Part shown: positions 53,259 to 61,939 of the stretch, piece by piece
Position numbering within the stretch: the first letter of the stretch is position 1
Layout of the letters: every line of letters begins with the position of its first letter
Assembly (NCBI GenBank): GCA_031398915.1
Contig: JANNOG010000076.1
Coordinates: forward strand, 25,229 to 89,228
From: JANNOG01 sp031398915
GTDB lineage: Bacteria > Actinomycetota > Actinomycetes > Actinomycetales > JBBAYJ01
Reading direction: 5' to 3'
DNA length: 64,000 nucleotides
Notes under the pieces: model-generated
What the model was told of the DNA's origin: nothing
What the model saw: only the letters and a program-made list of their open reading frames with translations
Database searches by the model: none
Made by a program: the position numbers and the translations under genes

Positions 53259-54064
53259 CCGACCCCGGCGCGCGTGGTTCGGAGTCACTGTCCACCGTCC
53301 GCAACGCGGCCCGGCTGCTCAAGGAGTTCCTGTCGCGCGAACCCGACCTGGGCGTCTCCGAACTGAGTCGTCGACTCGACCTCGGCAAGAGCACCGTGCA
53401 CCGGTTGCTGACCACGTTGGCCTCGGAGGGCCTCATCGAACAGGACCCCACCACCGGTGGGTACCGCCTCGGCATCGTCGTATTCGAACTGGGCGAGGCG
53501 GTCAAGGTCCACCTCGACCTGCACGCCGCCGGCGCCCCGGTGTTGGCGTCGCTGCGCGAGGACACCGGTGAGTCCTCACAGATCGGCGTGCTGGACGGGC
53601 ACGACGTCGTCTACGTCGACCGGCTGGAGAGCCATCGCACGATTCGCATGTTCACCGAGACCGGGCGTCGGGTGCCGATCCACTGCACCAGCTCGGGCAA
53701 GGTCCTGCTGGCCCATGTGGCCGACACGGCGCTGGACGCACTACTGGCCGAGGCGCCATTGACCCGGTTGACCCAGCACACGATCACCGACCCGGCGCTG
53801 CTGCGAGCCGACCTGGATCGGGTGCGGACCCGGGGTTGGGCCGACGCCGTCGAAGAGCGCGAACTGGGTGTCGCCAGTGTGGCCGGCCCGATCCGGCGCC
53901 CCGACGGCACGGTCATCGCCGCGATCAGCGTCGGCGCTCCAGTGACCAGGTTGGGGGCGTTGCAGCGTCGCCGTTACGGTCCGCTGGTCGCCGAGGCCGG
54001 TGAGGCGGTGTCCAGGCGTCTGGGATGGGCGCCCGAGAGCGAGCGGACGAGGAGGCACGGGTGA
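53255..54064 (+). CDS. IclR-family transcriptional regulator
   Basis: A 269-residue regulator. The winged helix reads LGVSELSRRLDLGKSTVHRLL, and the effector domain includes SSGKVLLAHVADTAL and AAISVGAPVTRLG. It is closely related to the IclR protein at 20.4 kb, so the two may answer to related aromatic signals. The operon position, between a hypothetical protein and two pathway hydratases, fits local control of the divergent meta-cleavage operons through the GTTCC-N7-GGAAC palindrome. ATGA and GTGA overlaps tie it to both neighbours. Confidence 0.93.
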   Translation: MTDPGARGSESLSTVRNAARLLKEFLSREPDLGVSELSRRLDLGKSTVHRLLTTLASEGLIEQDPTTGGYRLGIVVFELGEAVKVHLDLHAAGAPVLASLREDTGESSQIGVLDGHDVVYVDRLESHRTIRMFTETGRRVPIHCTSSGKVLLAHVADTALDALLAEAPLTRLTQHTITDPALLRADLDRVRTRGWADAVEERELGVASVAGPIRRPDGTVIAAISVGAPVTRLGALQRRRYGPLVAEAGEAVSRRLGWAPESERTRRHG

Positions 54065-54114
54065 CGACGCCGATGGTGACGACGCAGATGGTGACGACGC
54101 CGAGGGTGGCGACG
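54061..54114. repeat. 15-base tandem repeat at the start of the hydratase gene
   Basis: gtgacgacg recurs every 15 bases at 54061, 54076 and 54091, with a decayed fourth copy at 54106. Every unit contains an in-frame GTG. Confidence 0.85.
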
Positions 54115-54924
54115 GTGCTCGACGACGCCGAGGCGACGGCCAAGGCGAGCGCCCTGTACGAGGCGCGCCGGGACCGGGTGGCCATCGAGCCGTTCACCGA
54201 CGCACAACCCCACCTGGGGATGGCCGACGGATACGCCGTCCAGTCCCGGCTGACCCAGATGATCCTGGCCGACGGAGACACCATCGCCGGATACAAGGTG
54301 GGGTTGACGTCCGCGCCGATGCAGCGGCTGATCGGGGTGTCCACCCCCGACTACGGACCCGTATTGACGTCGACCCTGTACGGCGACCACGACGAGGTGC
54401 CACTCAGCCGGTTCATCCAGCCCAAGCTGGAGGCCGAGATCGTCTTCGTCCTCGGTGAGGCGCTGGCCGGGCCGGGTGTCACCCATACGCAGGCTGCGCG
54501 GGCGATCACCGGAGCGGCGGCCGCCATCGAGATCGTCGACTCACGCTTCGCGGACTGGCGGATCAAGCTGGCCGACACCGTCTCCGACCTGGCATCGAAC
54601 GGTGCCGCCGCGGTGTCGACCCGAGTGGTCCCGATCGACGACATCGACACCCGGTTGATCGGCATGGTGCTGACCCGCAACGGCCAGTTGGTCGACACCG
54701 GCGCCGGAGCCGCGGCGCTGGGTGATCCGATCGCCGTCGTCGCCTGGTTGGCCAACACCCTGGGCTCGGTCGGCGTCGGGCTGGAACCCGGGCACCTGGT
54801 GATGACCGGTGCCCTGCACGCGGCGGTGCCGATGGCCGCGGGGGACGTCTTCCGGGCGGATTTCGACCGGCTGGGACCCATCACCCTGCGCGTGGTCGCA
54901 GGCGACCCGGAGGTGGCGGCGTGA
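54061..54924 (+). CDS. 2-oxopent-4-enoate hydratase / oxalocrotonate decarboxylase family, paralog 2
   Basis: A 287-residue enzyme of the MhpD/XylJ/XylI family. Recognisable parts are AGYKVGLTSAPMQRLIG, the metal-site QPKLEAEIVFVLGEAL, DSRFADWRIKLADT and LVMTGALHAAVPM. It is coupled to the IclR gene before it and the third paralog after it. The first 15 codons are a threefold VTTPM-type repeat, and each 15-base unit begins with GTG, so several start codons are possible; the true N-terminus may begin after the repeat. Compared with the other two paralogs it keeps the long variant of the N-terminal arm. Confidence 0.88.
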   Translation: MTTPMVTTQMVTTPRVATVLDDAEATAKASALYEARRDRVAIEPFTDAQPHLGMADGYAVQSRLTQMILADGDTIAGYKVGLTSAPMQRLIGVSTPDYGPVLTSTLYGDHDEVPLSRFIQPKLEAEIVFVLGEALAGPGVTHTQAARAITGAAAAIEIVDSRFADWRIKLADTVSDLASNGAAAVSTRVVPIDDIDTRLIGMVLTRNGQLVDTGAGAAALGDPIAVVAWLANTLGSVGVGLEPGHLVMTGALHAAVPMAAGDVFRADFDRLGPITLRVVAGDPEVAA

Positions 54925-55685
54925 GCACCCGAACCAGCGAGTTCGCCGAGCGGCTGATCGCGGCCCGCACCGATCGCGTGGCGATCAGCCCACTCACCGA
55001 CGAGGCGCCGGATTTCGGACTGGCCGACGGCTACGCCGTGCAACGCCTGCTGCGCGACGCAGCCGGTCCGCTGAGTGGGTGGAAGTTGGGCATCACCTCA
55101 CGCGCCAAACAGCTGCAGGTCAACCTCAGCGAGCCGGTCTACGGGTTCCTGCCCGCGGCCGACGCCCTCGACGCCGGGCAGTCACTGGTCGTGGCCGAGC
55201 ACATTCAGCCGCGCGTCGAACCCGAGATCGTCTTCGTCATGGGATCGGCGGTGTCGGGTCCGCACGCGACTGCGGCGGACGTCCTGGCGGCCACGTCGGC
55301 GATCGCGGTCGGCCTGGAGGTCCTCGACTCGCGATACCAGGACTACCGATTCACCTCGGCGGACGTCGTCGCCGACGACACCTCGTTCGGCCGCTACCTG
55401 GTCGGGCCGTCGGTCTCGCCGTCCGGTGTCGATCTGCGCCTGGTCGGTGTCGTGCTGGAACACAACGGGGCTGTCGTGTCGACGGCTGCCGGGGCGGCGT
55501 CGCTGGGACACCCGGCCGCGGCGGTCGCCTGGTTGGTCCGAACCCTGGCCGTCACGGGCGAGGGGCTGCGAGCGGGCGACGTGGTGCTGTCCGGCGGGCT
55601 GACGGCGGCCGTTCCCGTGCGATCGGGTGACACCGTCGTCGCCACCATCGATCGATTGGGCTCGGTCGAGCTCCCCTGCGTATGA
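54921..55685 (+). CDS. 2-oxopent-4-enoate hydratase / oxalocrotonate decarboxylase family, paralog 3
   Basis: A 254-residue enzyme of the same family as its upstream neighbour. Motifs are LSGWKLGITSRAKQLQVNL, QPRVEPEIVFVMGSAV, LDSRYQDYRFTSADVV and VVLSGGLTAAVPV. A tandem pair of this kind is what the dehydrogenase branch of the meta pathway needs: a decarboxylase and a hydratase that act as a complex in the xyl and dmp systems. Which of the pair is which cannot be decided by inspection. GTGA overlap upstream, ATGA overlap downstream. Confidence 0.88.
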   Translation: MSTRTSEFAERLIAARTDRVAISPLTDEAPDFGLADGYAVQRLLRDAAGPLSGWKLGITSRAKQLQVNLSEPVYGFLPAADALDAGQSLVVAEHIQPRVEPEIVFVMGSAVSGPHATAADVLAATSAIAVGLEVLDSRYQDYRFTSADVVADDTSFGRYLVGPSVSPSGVDLRLVGVVLEHNGAVVSTAAGAASLGHPAAAVAWLVRTLAVTGEGLRAGDVVLSGGLTAAVPVRSGDTVVATIDRLGSVELPCV

Positions 55686-56068
55686 GCACCGAGCCGGCCG
55701 TCGAACTGATCGAGGTGCCGGACGGCGAGGGCCGCGCGATGTGGCCCATCCCCCACCCGACCGGCCGCCTGCTGGCGGTCAGGGTGCCCGCCACCGACAC
55801 CGAGCCCGAGTCCCTCGTCGTCGTCGACGCCGTCTGCCCCCATCGGGGTGGCCCGCTGATCGAGGGGCGGATCCGCGACGGAGCCATCGTGTGCCCCTGG
55901 CACTGGTACGCCTTCGACCTGCTCACCGGTGTGTGTCGCACCGCGGCAGAAGCGGATCTGGTCCGACACCCGGTGACCGTTCGCGACGGCCGCTACTGGG
56001 TCGAGGTCACCGCACGACCCACAGAGTCGTGGTCGCAGCTGCTGCGTCGGCACGCCGGGGGCGGCTGA
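55682..56068 (+). CDS. Rieske-type ferredoxin
   Basis: A 128-residue soluble protein with one Rieske [2Fe-2S] domain: the ligands are in VCPHRGGPL and VCPWHWYAF, about 20 residues apart. It has no catalytic oxygenase domain and no signal peptide. Such ferredoxins shuttle electrons from a reductase to Rieske oxygenases. The Rieske oxygenase at 24.3 kb has no dedicated ferredoxin of its own beside it, so the two may work together despite the 30 kb between them. It is the last clear gene of the plus-strand operon, with an ATGA overlap to paralog 3. Confidence 0.88.
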   Translation: MSTEPAVELIEVPDGEGRAMWPIPHPTGRLLAVRVPATDTEPESLVVVDAVCPHRGGPLIEGRIRDGAIVCPWHWYAFDLLTGVCRTAAEADLVRHPVTVRDGRYWVEVTARPTESWSQLLRRHAGGG

Positions 56069-56139
56069 TGACCGATATGCCCGATACAGGACGGGCGCCG
56101 AACGGCGCTACGGAGTGCCCGAGAACTTTCTCGTCGTAG
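56068..56139 (+). CDS. possible 23-residue peptide coupled to the Rieske ferredoxin gene
   Basis: An ATG overlaps the ferredoxin stop (TGATG), opening a 23-codon frame (MTDMPDTGRAPNGATECPR and a Ser-rich end). No family is recognised. It may be chance. Confidence 0.25.
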   Translation: MTDMPDTGRAPNGATECPRTFSS

Positions 56140-56212
56140 GGCTGTCGATACCGCCCTGCTGCTTCGTCATCACGGTGTGGGCACGAGGCCCACCACGACG
56201 AAGGAGATCGAC

Positions 56213-56707
56213 ATGAGCACACCCACCCCCGTCCGCGCCAGCGCCTCGGCGACCATCCCCGCCCGGCCCGAGACCGTGTACGACCTCGTCACCGACATCA
56301 CCCGAATGGGTGAATGGAGCCCCGAGACGGTGTCCGCCCGGTGGTTGGACGGCGCCAGCAAGGCTGCCGTCGGCGCTCGCTTCAAGGGGACGAACGTCCT
56401 CGGCAGCACCAAGTGGGTCACCACCCCGACGATCAGCGCCGCCGTACGCGGGCAGGTCTTCGCCTTCGAGGTGCCGGGCAAGTCGGGTGGCCAGTGGCGG
56501 TACGAGTTCGAGCAGGTGCCGGGCGGCACCCGAGTCGTCGAATCGGTCCACCAGGACCGGCCCTCTCCGTTCATCATCCGCCTGCTGCAGCGCAAGGCCG
56601 GCGTCACGGACCGTTCCGAACACCTACGCCAGGGCATCGCCACTACGCTGACCAGGCTGTCGGCAGCCGCCGTCGCCGTCGAGGGAGTAGCTTCTGTCGA
56701 GGCGTGA
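56213..56707 (+). CDS. SRPBCC-family polyketide cyclase/dehydrase-like protein
   Basis: A 164-residue protein of the START/SRPBCC fold, which has a deep hydrophobic pocket. The N-terminal pattern (ASATIPARPETVYDLVTDI, then TRMGEWSPE) is typical of the polyketide_cyc2 group, and the C-terminal helix (LRQGIATTLTRLSAAAVAV) closes the pocket. Members bind lipids, terpenoids or aromatic compounds, and many have no known enzyme activity. It is followed by the carotene dioxygenase gene after 37 bases and may be cotranscribed with it, in which case a hydrophobic isoprenoid ligand would make sense. ATG with an aaggag ribosome site. Confidence 0.85.
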   Translation: MSTPTPVRASASATIPARPETVYDLVTDITRMGEWSPETVSARWLDGASKAAVGARFKGTNVLGSTKWVTTPTISAAVRGQVFAFEVPGKSGGQWRYEFEQVPGGTRVVESVHQDRPSPFIIRLLQRKAGVTDRSEHLRQGIATTLTRLSAAAVAVEGVASVEA

Positions 56708-56744
56708 GGCCCCCTCACCCTCGACCAGACCTAGGGGACATTCT

Positions 56745-57758
56745 GTGCCCATGAACAGTGATGTTCGAATCAGTCCCGCTCCGCTCGTAGCCCACGACTC
56801 GGTGACGACCGTGGGCTACGCGGCGGTGGTCGGGGCGATCGTCGTGTCGTGGGCGCTCGACGTGGTCCCCACCGGCCTGGCCGACCAGATCGGATTGGCC
56901 GTGGCGGTGCTGTTCCTGGCCGCAGGCACCCCACACGGCGCGCTGGACCACCTGGCCGTCGGTGCGGAGTTCCGCCGGCGTAGCCGCTTCGACGTGGGGT
57001 TCGTCGTCGCGTACGTCGGGCTGGCCGCAGCATGCCTGGTCGGGTACCTGATCAACCCGCCGCTGGGCTTCGCGGCCTTCCTCGTCCTCAGCGTCGTCCA
57101 CTTCGCGGCCGGTGAGGCCGGCGTCGCCCTCGACCGCGGCGCCGGGCGCCACTGGTGGGACGTCCGCCCGGTGACAGCGGCACTTGCCGGCGCGACCGTC
57201 CTGCTGGTCCCGTTGTCGTCCACTGCGGCGCACTCGGCTGTGGTGGCGGTCGATCCACGCCTGACTCCCATGGTCGATGCCCTGGACCGCCCGGCCACAG
57301 TGGTGTTCGCGTTGCTGGCAGTCGGGATCGTCTGGTGCGCCGTTCTCGCCATCCGGGGATCCGTCGGCGCCCGCAGAGTTGTCATCGACGCGATGGCGCT
57401 GGGTCTGCTGGCTGCCCTGGCGGATCCGGTGCTGGCCTTCGCCGCGTTCTACGCGGCCTGGCACGCCCTGCGGCACCAGGCCCGCCTGGCCGACCAGGCG
57501 GGTGCATGGTCGGTGGCCGATTCGACCGAGGCTGCGGGACCGTTGACGACCATCGCGCGCTCGGCGCTGCCAGGACTGCCGGCGACCGTCGGGGTGGTCG
57601 CGGTGGCGGTGGTGCTGGCCGTGACCGGGCTGTCCGCGCTGGGCGCGCTGCTGGCCGTCGTGTGGGCATTGACCGTTCCGCATGCCGTGGCTGTGGCGTG
57701 GTTGGAGTGGCGCCGGGCGCAGGGCAGGCGATCCCGCCACGCGGTGCTGCTGCCCTAG
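56745..57758 (+). CDS. Brp/Blh-family beta-carotene 15,15'-dioxygenase
   Basis: A 337-residue multi-span membrane enzyme. The iron-site histidines of the family appear in order: GTPHGALDHLAV, SVVHFAAGEAG, YAAWHALRHQARL and LTVPHAVAVAWLEW. Brp/Blh enzymes split beta-carotene into two molecules of retinal, the chromophore of microbial rhodopsins. No rhodopsin or carotenoid genes are in this window, so the retinal user must be encoded elsewhere or be absent. The GTG at 56745 and the ATG at 56751 are both possible starts and differ by two residues. Confidence 0.9.
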   Translation: MPMNSDVRISPAPLVAHDSVTTVGYAAVVGAIVVSWALDVVPTGLADQIGLAVAVLFLAAGTPHGALDHLAVGAEFRRRSRFDVGFVVAYVGLAAACLVGYLINPPLGFAAFLVLSVVHFAAGEAGVALDRGAGRHWWDVRPVTAALAGATVLLVPLSSTAAHSAVVAVDPRLTPMVDALDRPATVVFALLAVGIVWCAVLAIRGSVGARRVVIDAMALGLLAALADPVLAFAAFYAAWHALRHQARLADQAGAWSVADSTEAAGPLTTIARSALPGLPATVGVVAVAVVLAVTGLSALGALLAVVWALTVPHAVAVAWLEWRRAQGRRSRHAVLLP

Positions 57759-57799
57759 AGTCTGGCCTGCCTTCGCCACCTCGACTTGGAGTCGCTGTC

Positions 57800-58447
57800 A
57801 TGAGCATCACGCCCAACCCCACATATCCCCCGGGCCCGTCGGGTCCCTCCTCCGGTGTCCCCCAGCAGTCGATCGCGCCGCTGGCGATCGTCGGCTTGGT
57901 GCTCGCCTTCCTGGTGCCACTCGTCGGCGCGATCGTCAGCCTTGTCGCCCTGGGTCAGACCGGTCCCACCAAGCGCGGCGGGCGTGGCCTGGCCATCGCC
58001 GGGACGATCATCGGCTTCGTGCTGACCATCGTCACCATCGCCGTCATCGTCGGATCAGTGCTCGCGGCTCGGGCGGCCACAGACGCTGCCGGCGACTCGT
58101 TGCAGGAGATCGCCGAGGGGTTCGAGACCGCGTACCAGGACAAGGCGGCCGTCGACGCCGGAACGGTCGAGGACTTCTCCGGAGACTTCGTCATCGGTGA
58201 GGTGACCCCCGGCGACTTCGCGTCCACCATCGAGGTGGAGATCACCAACAACAGCGATCTGACCTACACCTACACCGCCACCGTTTCTGTGGTCAGCACT
58301 GACGGCAGCGGGGTGCTCGATTCTGCGTACGTCCTCGCGGAGTCCTTGGCGCCGGGCGAGACCTCGGTTCAGGTCGGGCAGTTCTCCGCCGAGATCCCCG
58401 AGGATGCGGAGTTCGAACTGACGGATTACACCCGGTCGTCGTTCTGA
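57800..58447 (+). CDS. DUF4190 membrane protein with extracytoplasmic beta domain
   Basis: A 215-residue protein with a short Pro-rich N-terminus, two membrane spans (LAIVGLVLAFLVPLVGAIVS and AIAGTIIGFVLTIVTIAVIV), and a C-terminal domain of about 110 residues that should face outside. That domain is rich in beta-strand text (ASTIEVEITNNSDLTYTYTA, SLAPGETSVQVGQFSAEIP) and resembles FxLYD-type domains of actinobacterial surface proteins. Function unknown. It shares the two-span unit with the protein at 3.1 kb. ATG at 57800; the next gene is convergent, 29 bases after the stop. Confidence 0.82.
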   Translation: MSITPNPTYPPGPSGPSSGVPQQSIAPLAIVGLVLAFLVPLVGAIVSLVALGQTGPTKRGGRGLAIAGTIIGFVLTIVTIAVIVGSVLAARAATDAAGDSLQEIAEGFETAYQDKAAVDAGTVEDFSGDFVIGEVTPGDFASTIEVEITNNSDLTYTYTATVSVVSTDGSGVLDSAYVLAESLAPGETSVQVGQFSAEIPEDAEFELTDYTRSSF

Positions 58448-58476
58448 GTCCGGTGCCACACAGGACCGGTCGCTGC

Positions 58477-60735
58477 CTAGCCCAGGCCCGGGCGGGCGGC
58501 AAGGTAGCGACCGGTCAGTGAACCCTCGGCAGTGACGAGTTGCTGGGGTGGGCCCTCGAAGACGATTCGCCCGCCGTCGTGACCAGCGCCCGGCCCGAGG
58601 TCGATGACCCAATCTGCGCGTGCGATGACGTCGAGGTTGTGTTCGATGACGATCACGGTGCGGCCCCGGTCGACCATCCGGTCGAGCAGCGAGATCAGCC
58701 CGTCGACGTCGGCCATGTGCAGCCCCGTCGTCGGTTCGTCCAGCACGTAGGTGTCCGTCGCCGACCCGGCGAGGTGGATGGCGAGCTTGAGCCGCTGGCG
58801 CTCGCCGCCGGACAGGGAGGTCAACGGCTGGCCGAGGGAGATGTAGCCCAGGCCGACGTCGTCCAGCGACGCGAGCATGCCCAGCACCGACTTCTCCGCC
58901 GGTGGTGTGGTGAAGAAGTCACGTGCCTCGGTCACCGACATGGCCAGCACCTCGCTGATGTCGGCGCCGCGTAGCCGATACCCCAACACCTCGGCAGTGA
59001 ACCGCTTTCCCTCGCAGACCTCGCACACACTGGCCACGCCGGCCATGAAGGCCAGGTCCGTGTAAATCAGGCCGATGCCTTTGCACTCGGGGCAGGCCCC
59101 GGCCGAGTTGGCACTGAACAGGGCCGGTTTGACGCCGTTGGCCTTGGCGAACAACTTGCGGATCGGCTCCAGCACCCCCGAATACGTCGCCGGGTTCGAC
59201 CGCCTCGAACCCCGGATCGCGCCCTGATCGACGATCTCCAGACCGGCTCGGCGGGGAAGGCACCCGTAGATCAGCGAACTCTTGCCCGAGCCGGCGACAC
59301 CGGTGACTGCAACCAGTACCCCGAGCGGGATGTCGAGACTGACGTCGGCGAGATTGTGCAGGCGGGCGTGCTCGATCCGTAGTCGACCCGTGGGGGTCCG
59401 GACCTCGACCTTGACCGGCTGACGCTGTTCGAGGTGTCGCCCGGTCACGCTGCCTGAGGTCCTCAGCCCGGCGAGGTCGCCGGCGTACACGACCGTGCCG
59501 CCCGCCGACCCGGCACCCGGACCCATGTCGACCACATGATCTGCGATCGCCATGACTTCGGGCTTGTGCTCGACGACGAGGACGGTGTTGCCCTTGTCCC
59601 GCAGCCGCAGCAGCAGTTCGTTCATCCGCTGCACGTCATGCGGGTGCAGGCCGGTGGTCGGCTCGTCGAAGATGTAGGTGACGTCGGTCAGCGCCGACGA
59701 CAGATGCCGAACCATCTTGACCCGTTGCGCCTCGCCCCCCGACAGCGTCGAGGACTCACGGTCCAGGCTCAGGTATCCCAGCCCGATCTCGACCAGACTC
59801 TCCAGGCTCGCGCGGAGCATCGCCACCAGCGGCGCGACCGAGGCCTCGTCGACGCCGGCCAGCCAGGCAAGCAGGTCGTTGATCTGCATGGCCGAGCATT
59901 CGGCGATACCGACCCCGCCGACCCGGCTGGCCAACGCCCGGGCGTTGAGCCGGGCGCCGCCGCACGACGGGCATGTCGCGAAGGTCGCGACGCGTTCGAC
60001 CAGCGCCCTGGCCGGGCCGTTGAGTGAATCGATGTCCTTACTGAGGAACGATCGGCGAATCCGGTGCTCGAGGCCCTCGTAGGTCATGTTGATGCCGTTG
60101 ACCTTGACCTTGACGTCCTTGCCGCGCAGCAGCAACTCCCACTGGTCGTCGGGCCAGTCGCGCAGCTTCACGTCGGGGTCGAAGAAGCCCGACTCGGCGA
60201 AGATCTGCCACATCCACCCGCCGACGTTGTGGTTGGGCAGCAGGATCGCGCCGTCGTTCAGCGAGAGGTCCCGGTCGACCATGCCGTCCGGGTCCAGCGT
60301 CGAGACCCGCCCGGCACCCTCGCACTCGGCGCACATGCCGTTCGGGTCGTTGAACGAGAACGCCCCCGACGGTCCGGCGTGGGGCACACCGGCGCGGCTG
60401 AAGATGGTCCGCAGCATCGTGTAGGTATCGGTCGCGGTGCCGAGCGTCGATCGTGAGTTGGCGCCCATCCGCTCTTGGTCGATGACGATCGCGGCGCTGA
60501 GATTGCGCAGTTCCTCGACGTCGGGACGGGCCTGCGTGGGCATGAACGACTGCAGGAACGTCGAGTACGTCTCGTTGATCAGTCGCTGCGACTCGGCAGC
60601 CACCGTCCCGAAGACCAGGGACGACTTGCCTGACCCGGAGACACCGGTGAAGACGGTCAGGGCCCGCTTGGGGATGTCCACGGCAACGCCTCGCAGGTTG
60701 TTCTCGCGTGCCCCCCGGACCTCGATGTATTCCAC
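58477..60735 (-). CDS. UvrA-like ABC-type ATPase (excinuclease ATPase / drug-resistance type)
   Basis: A soluble protein of about 750 residues with two ABC ATPase halves and no membrane domain. Half 1 has Walker A FTGVSGSGKSSLV, signature STLSGGEAQRVKMV and Walker B YIFDEPTTGLHP. Half 2 has GVAGSGKSSLIYG, SLSGGERQRLKLA and YVLDEPTTGLHMAD. Zinc-finger-like Cys pairs are kept (CPSCGGARL, CPECKGIGL, CEVCEGKRF). It is shorter than true UvrA and lacks its UvrB-binding insertion, matching UvrA2/DrrC-type proteins linked to tolerance of DNA-binding drugs. The GTG at 60735 gives the family-type start (VEYIEVRGARENNLRGV); GTG 60756 and ATG 60792 are alternatives. Confidence 0.88.
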   Translation of the reverse strand: MEYIEVRGARENNLRGVAVDIPKRALTVFTGVSGSGKSSLVFGTVAAESQRLINETYSTFLQSFMPTQARPDVEELRNLSAAIVIDQERMGANSRSTLGTATDTYTMLRTIFSRAGVPHAGPSGAFSFNDPNGMCAECEGAGRVSTLDPDGMVDRDLSLNDGAILLPNHNVGGWMWQIFAESGFFDPDVKLRDWPDDQWELLLRGKDVKVKVNGINMTYEGLEHRIRRSFLSKDIDSLNGPARALVERVATFATCPSCGGARLNARALASRVGGVGIAECSAMQINDLLAWLAGVDEASVAPLVAMLRASLESLVEIGLGYLSLDRESSTLSGGEAQRVKMVRHLSSALTDVTYIFDEPTTGLHPHDVQRMNELLLRLRDKGNTVLVVEHKPEVMAIADHVVDMGPGAGSAGGTVVYAGDLAGLRTSGSVTGRHLEQRQPVKVEVRTPTGRLRIEHARLHNLADVSLDIPLGVLVAVTGVAGSGKSSLIYGCLPRRAGLEIVDQGAIRGSRRSNPATYSGVLEPIRKLFAKANGVKPALFSANSAGACPECKGIGLIYTDLAFMAGVASVCEVCEGKRFTAEVLGYRLRGADISEVLAMSVTEARDFFTTPPAEKSVLGMLASLDDVGLGYISLGQPLTSLSGGERQRLKLAIHLAGSATDTYVLDEPTTGLHMADVDGLISLLDRMVDRGRTVIVIEHNLDVIARADWVIDLGPGAGHDGGRIVFEGPPQQLVTAEGSLTGRYLAARPGLG

Positions 60736-60745
60736 AGCCGGCACG

Positions 60746-61939
60746 CTATCGGCCACCTCTGACACCGGCCCCGGTCCAGCGGCGCAGCACACCCTCCAGT
60801 GGACCGTGGCGGTGACGGGACATCCACAGGTGGGCGACCACGTCGAGGATCAACCAGGCCGCAATCCCCACACCGAGGGCAGCAGCGGCACCCAGGTCTG
60901 CGAACAGTCCGAACCCCCAGCCACAGAACACTGCCGCGAGCAGCGCGGATTCGCCGATGTACAGCGTGAGTGACATTCGGCCTGCAGGGCGGAAGACCGC
61001 GCAGGCATCGGCGTACCGTCGGCGAAGCGACACGAAGGCGCCCACATATCCCGCGGTCAGCATCGGGGCGGTGGCAAATCCCAGTGCGATGCCGAGCAGA
61101 TACGACGCGGACGCCTGGTGCTCGGCGGCTGAGCTGCTGTCGGGCCTGATGGTGAGGACGGCGCCGGCGATCCCGCCTGGTAGGCCGATCAGCAGACCCA
61201 CCCCCCTGCAGCGGCTCCACAGCCGGGCGCCGGCATCCGGGTCCGCCAGTACGTTCCGCCGGCCGGCGACGAGGCCGAGACAGAACATGGACAGGACGAA
61301 GCCGCTGTTGAGCACCGACAGTAGGACCAGCGCCCCGCCGTACACCGCCCACCGCGCCCGTACCGTGTCGAGGAAACTGCCCGACGTCATCGCCGCGTCG
61401 TAGGCGGTGACCTGCACCACCTCGGCACCGGAGGTGTCCGGATAGACGGCGCCGAGCGTCACCACGACCGCCAACACCGTGACGGCGGTCCCCGCTGCGA
61501 CGACGGCCGTGCCGATCACCCACCGGTCCGGGCGCGAGCGCAGTACGAGAAGTGCGACGCCGACGACCGCGTATGTCAACAGGATGTCGCCCACGAAGAA
61601 CAGCAGGGCATGGGCCACCCCCAGAACGCCCAACCCGATGAGGCGCCGCCCGAAACGACGTGAGGATTCGGGCCCTGGCCGCCGCATCATGATGGCTGCG
61701 CTGTATCCGAAGAGAAAGGCGAACAACAGGTAGAACTTCCCCTGGGCGAATGCGGTGACGGCGAACTCGGCAGCGCGATCCACCAGGCCCACGCCGCCGA
61801 CCGCACCGAACCCACCGAGCGAGAGCCCCAGGAAGGGAACATTCACCGTGACGATTCCGAGTAGTGCGAGCCCCCGCAGCTCGTCGGGGAGGTGCTGTCG
61901 GGCGGGCGACGTGTCCGTGGTGAGACTCGACGCGCTCAC
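60746..61939 (-). CDS. DUF418-family membrane protein (YeiB-like)
   Basis: A 397-residue membrane protein with about ten hydrophobic segments. The family opening is visible in LRGLALLGIVTVNVPFL, the middle in FAFLFGYSAAIMMRR, and the C-terminal DUF418 signature in AGRMSLTLYIGESALLAAVF. The molecular role of the family is unsettled (acyltransferase-like or transporter-like proposals). Its GTG overlaps the stop of the TetR gene, so the two are coupled and the protein is probably under that repressor. Confidence 0.88.
   Translation of the reverse strand: MSASSLTTDTSPARQHLPDELRGLALLGIVTVNVPFLGLSLGGFGAVGGVGLVDRAAEFAVTAFAQGKFYLLFAFLFGYSAAIMMRRPGPESSRRFGRRLIGLGVLGVAHALLFFVGDILLTYAVVGVALLVLRSRPDRWVIGTAVVAAGTAVTVLAVVVTLGAVYPDTSGAEVVQVTAYDAAMTSGSFLDTVRARWAVYGGALVLLSVLNSGFVLSMFCLGLVAGRRNVLADPDAGARLWSRCRGVGLLIGLPGGIAGAVLTIRPDSSSAAEHQASASYLLGIALGFATAPMLTAGYVGAFVSLRRRYADACAVFRPAGRMSLTLYIGESALLAAVFCGWGFGLFADLGAAAALGVGIAAWLILDVVAHLWMSRHRHGPLEGVLRRWTGAGVRGGR

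Noticed and set aside
58477..60735. True excision-repair UvrA
   Set aside because: About 200 residues too short and without the UvrB-interaction insertion; fits the UvrA2/drug-tolerance group.
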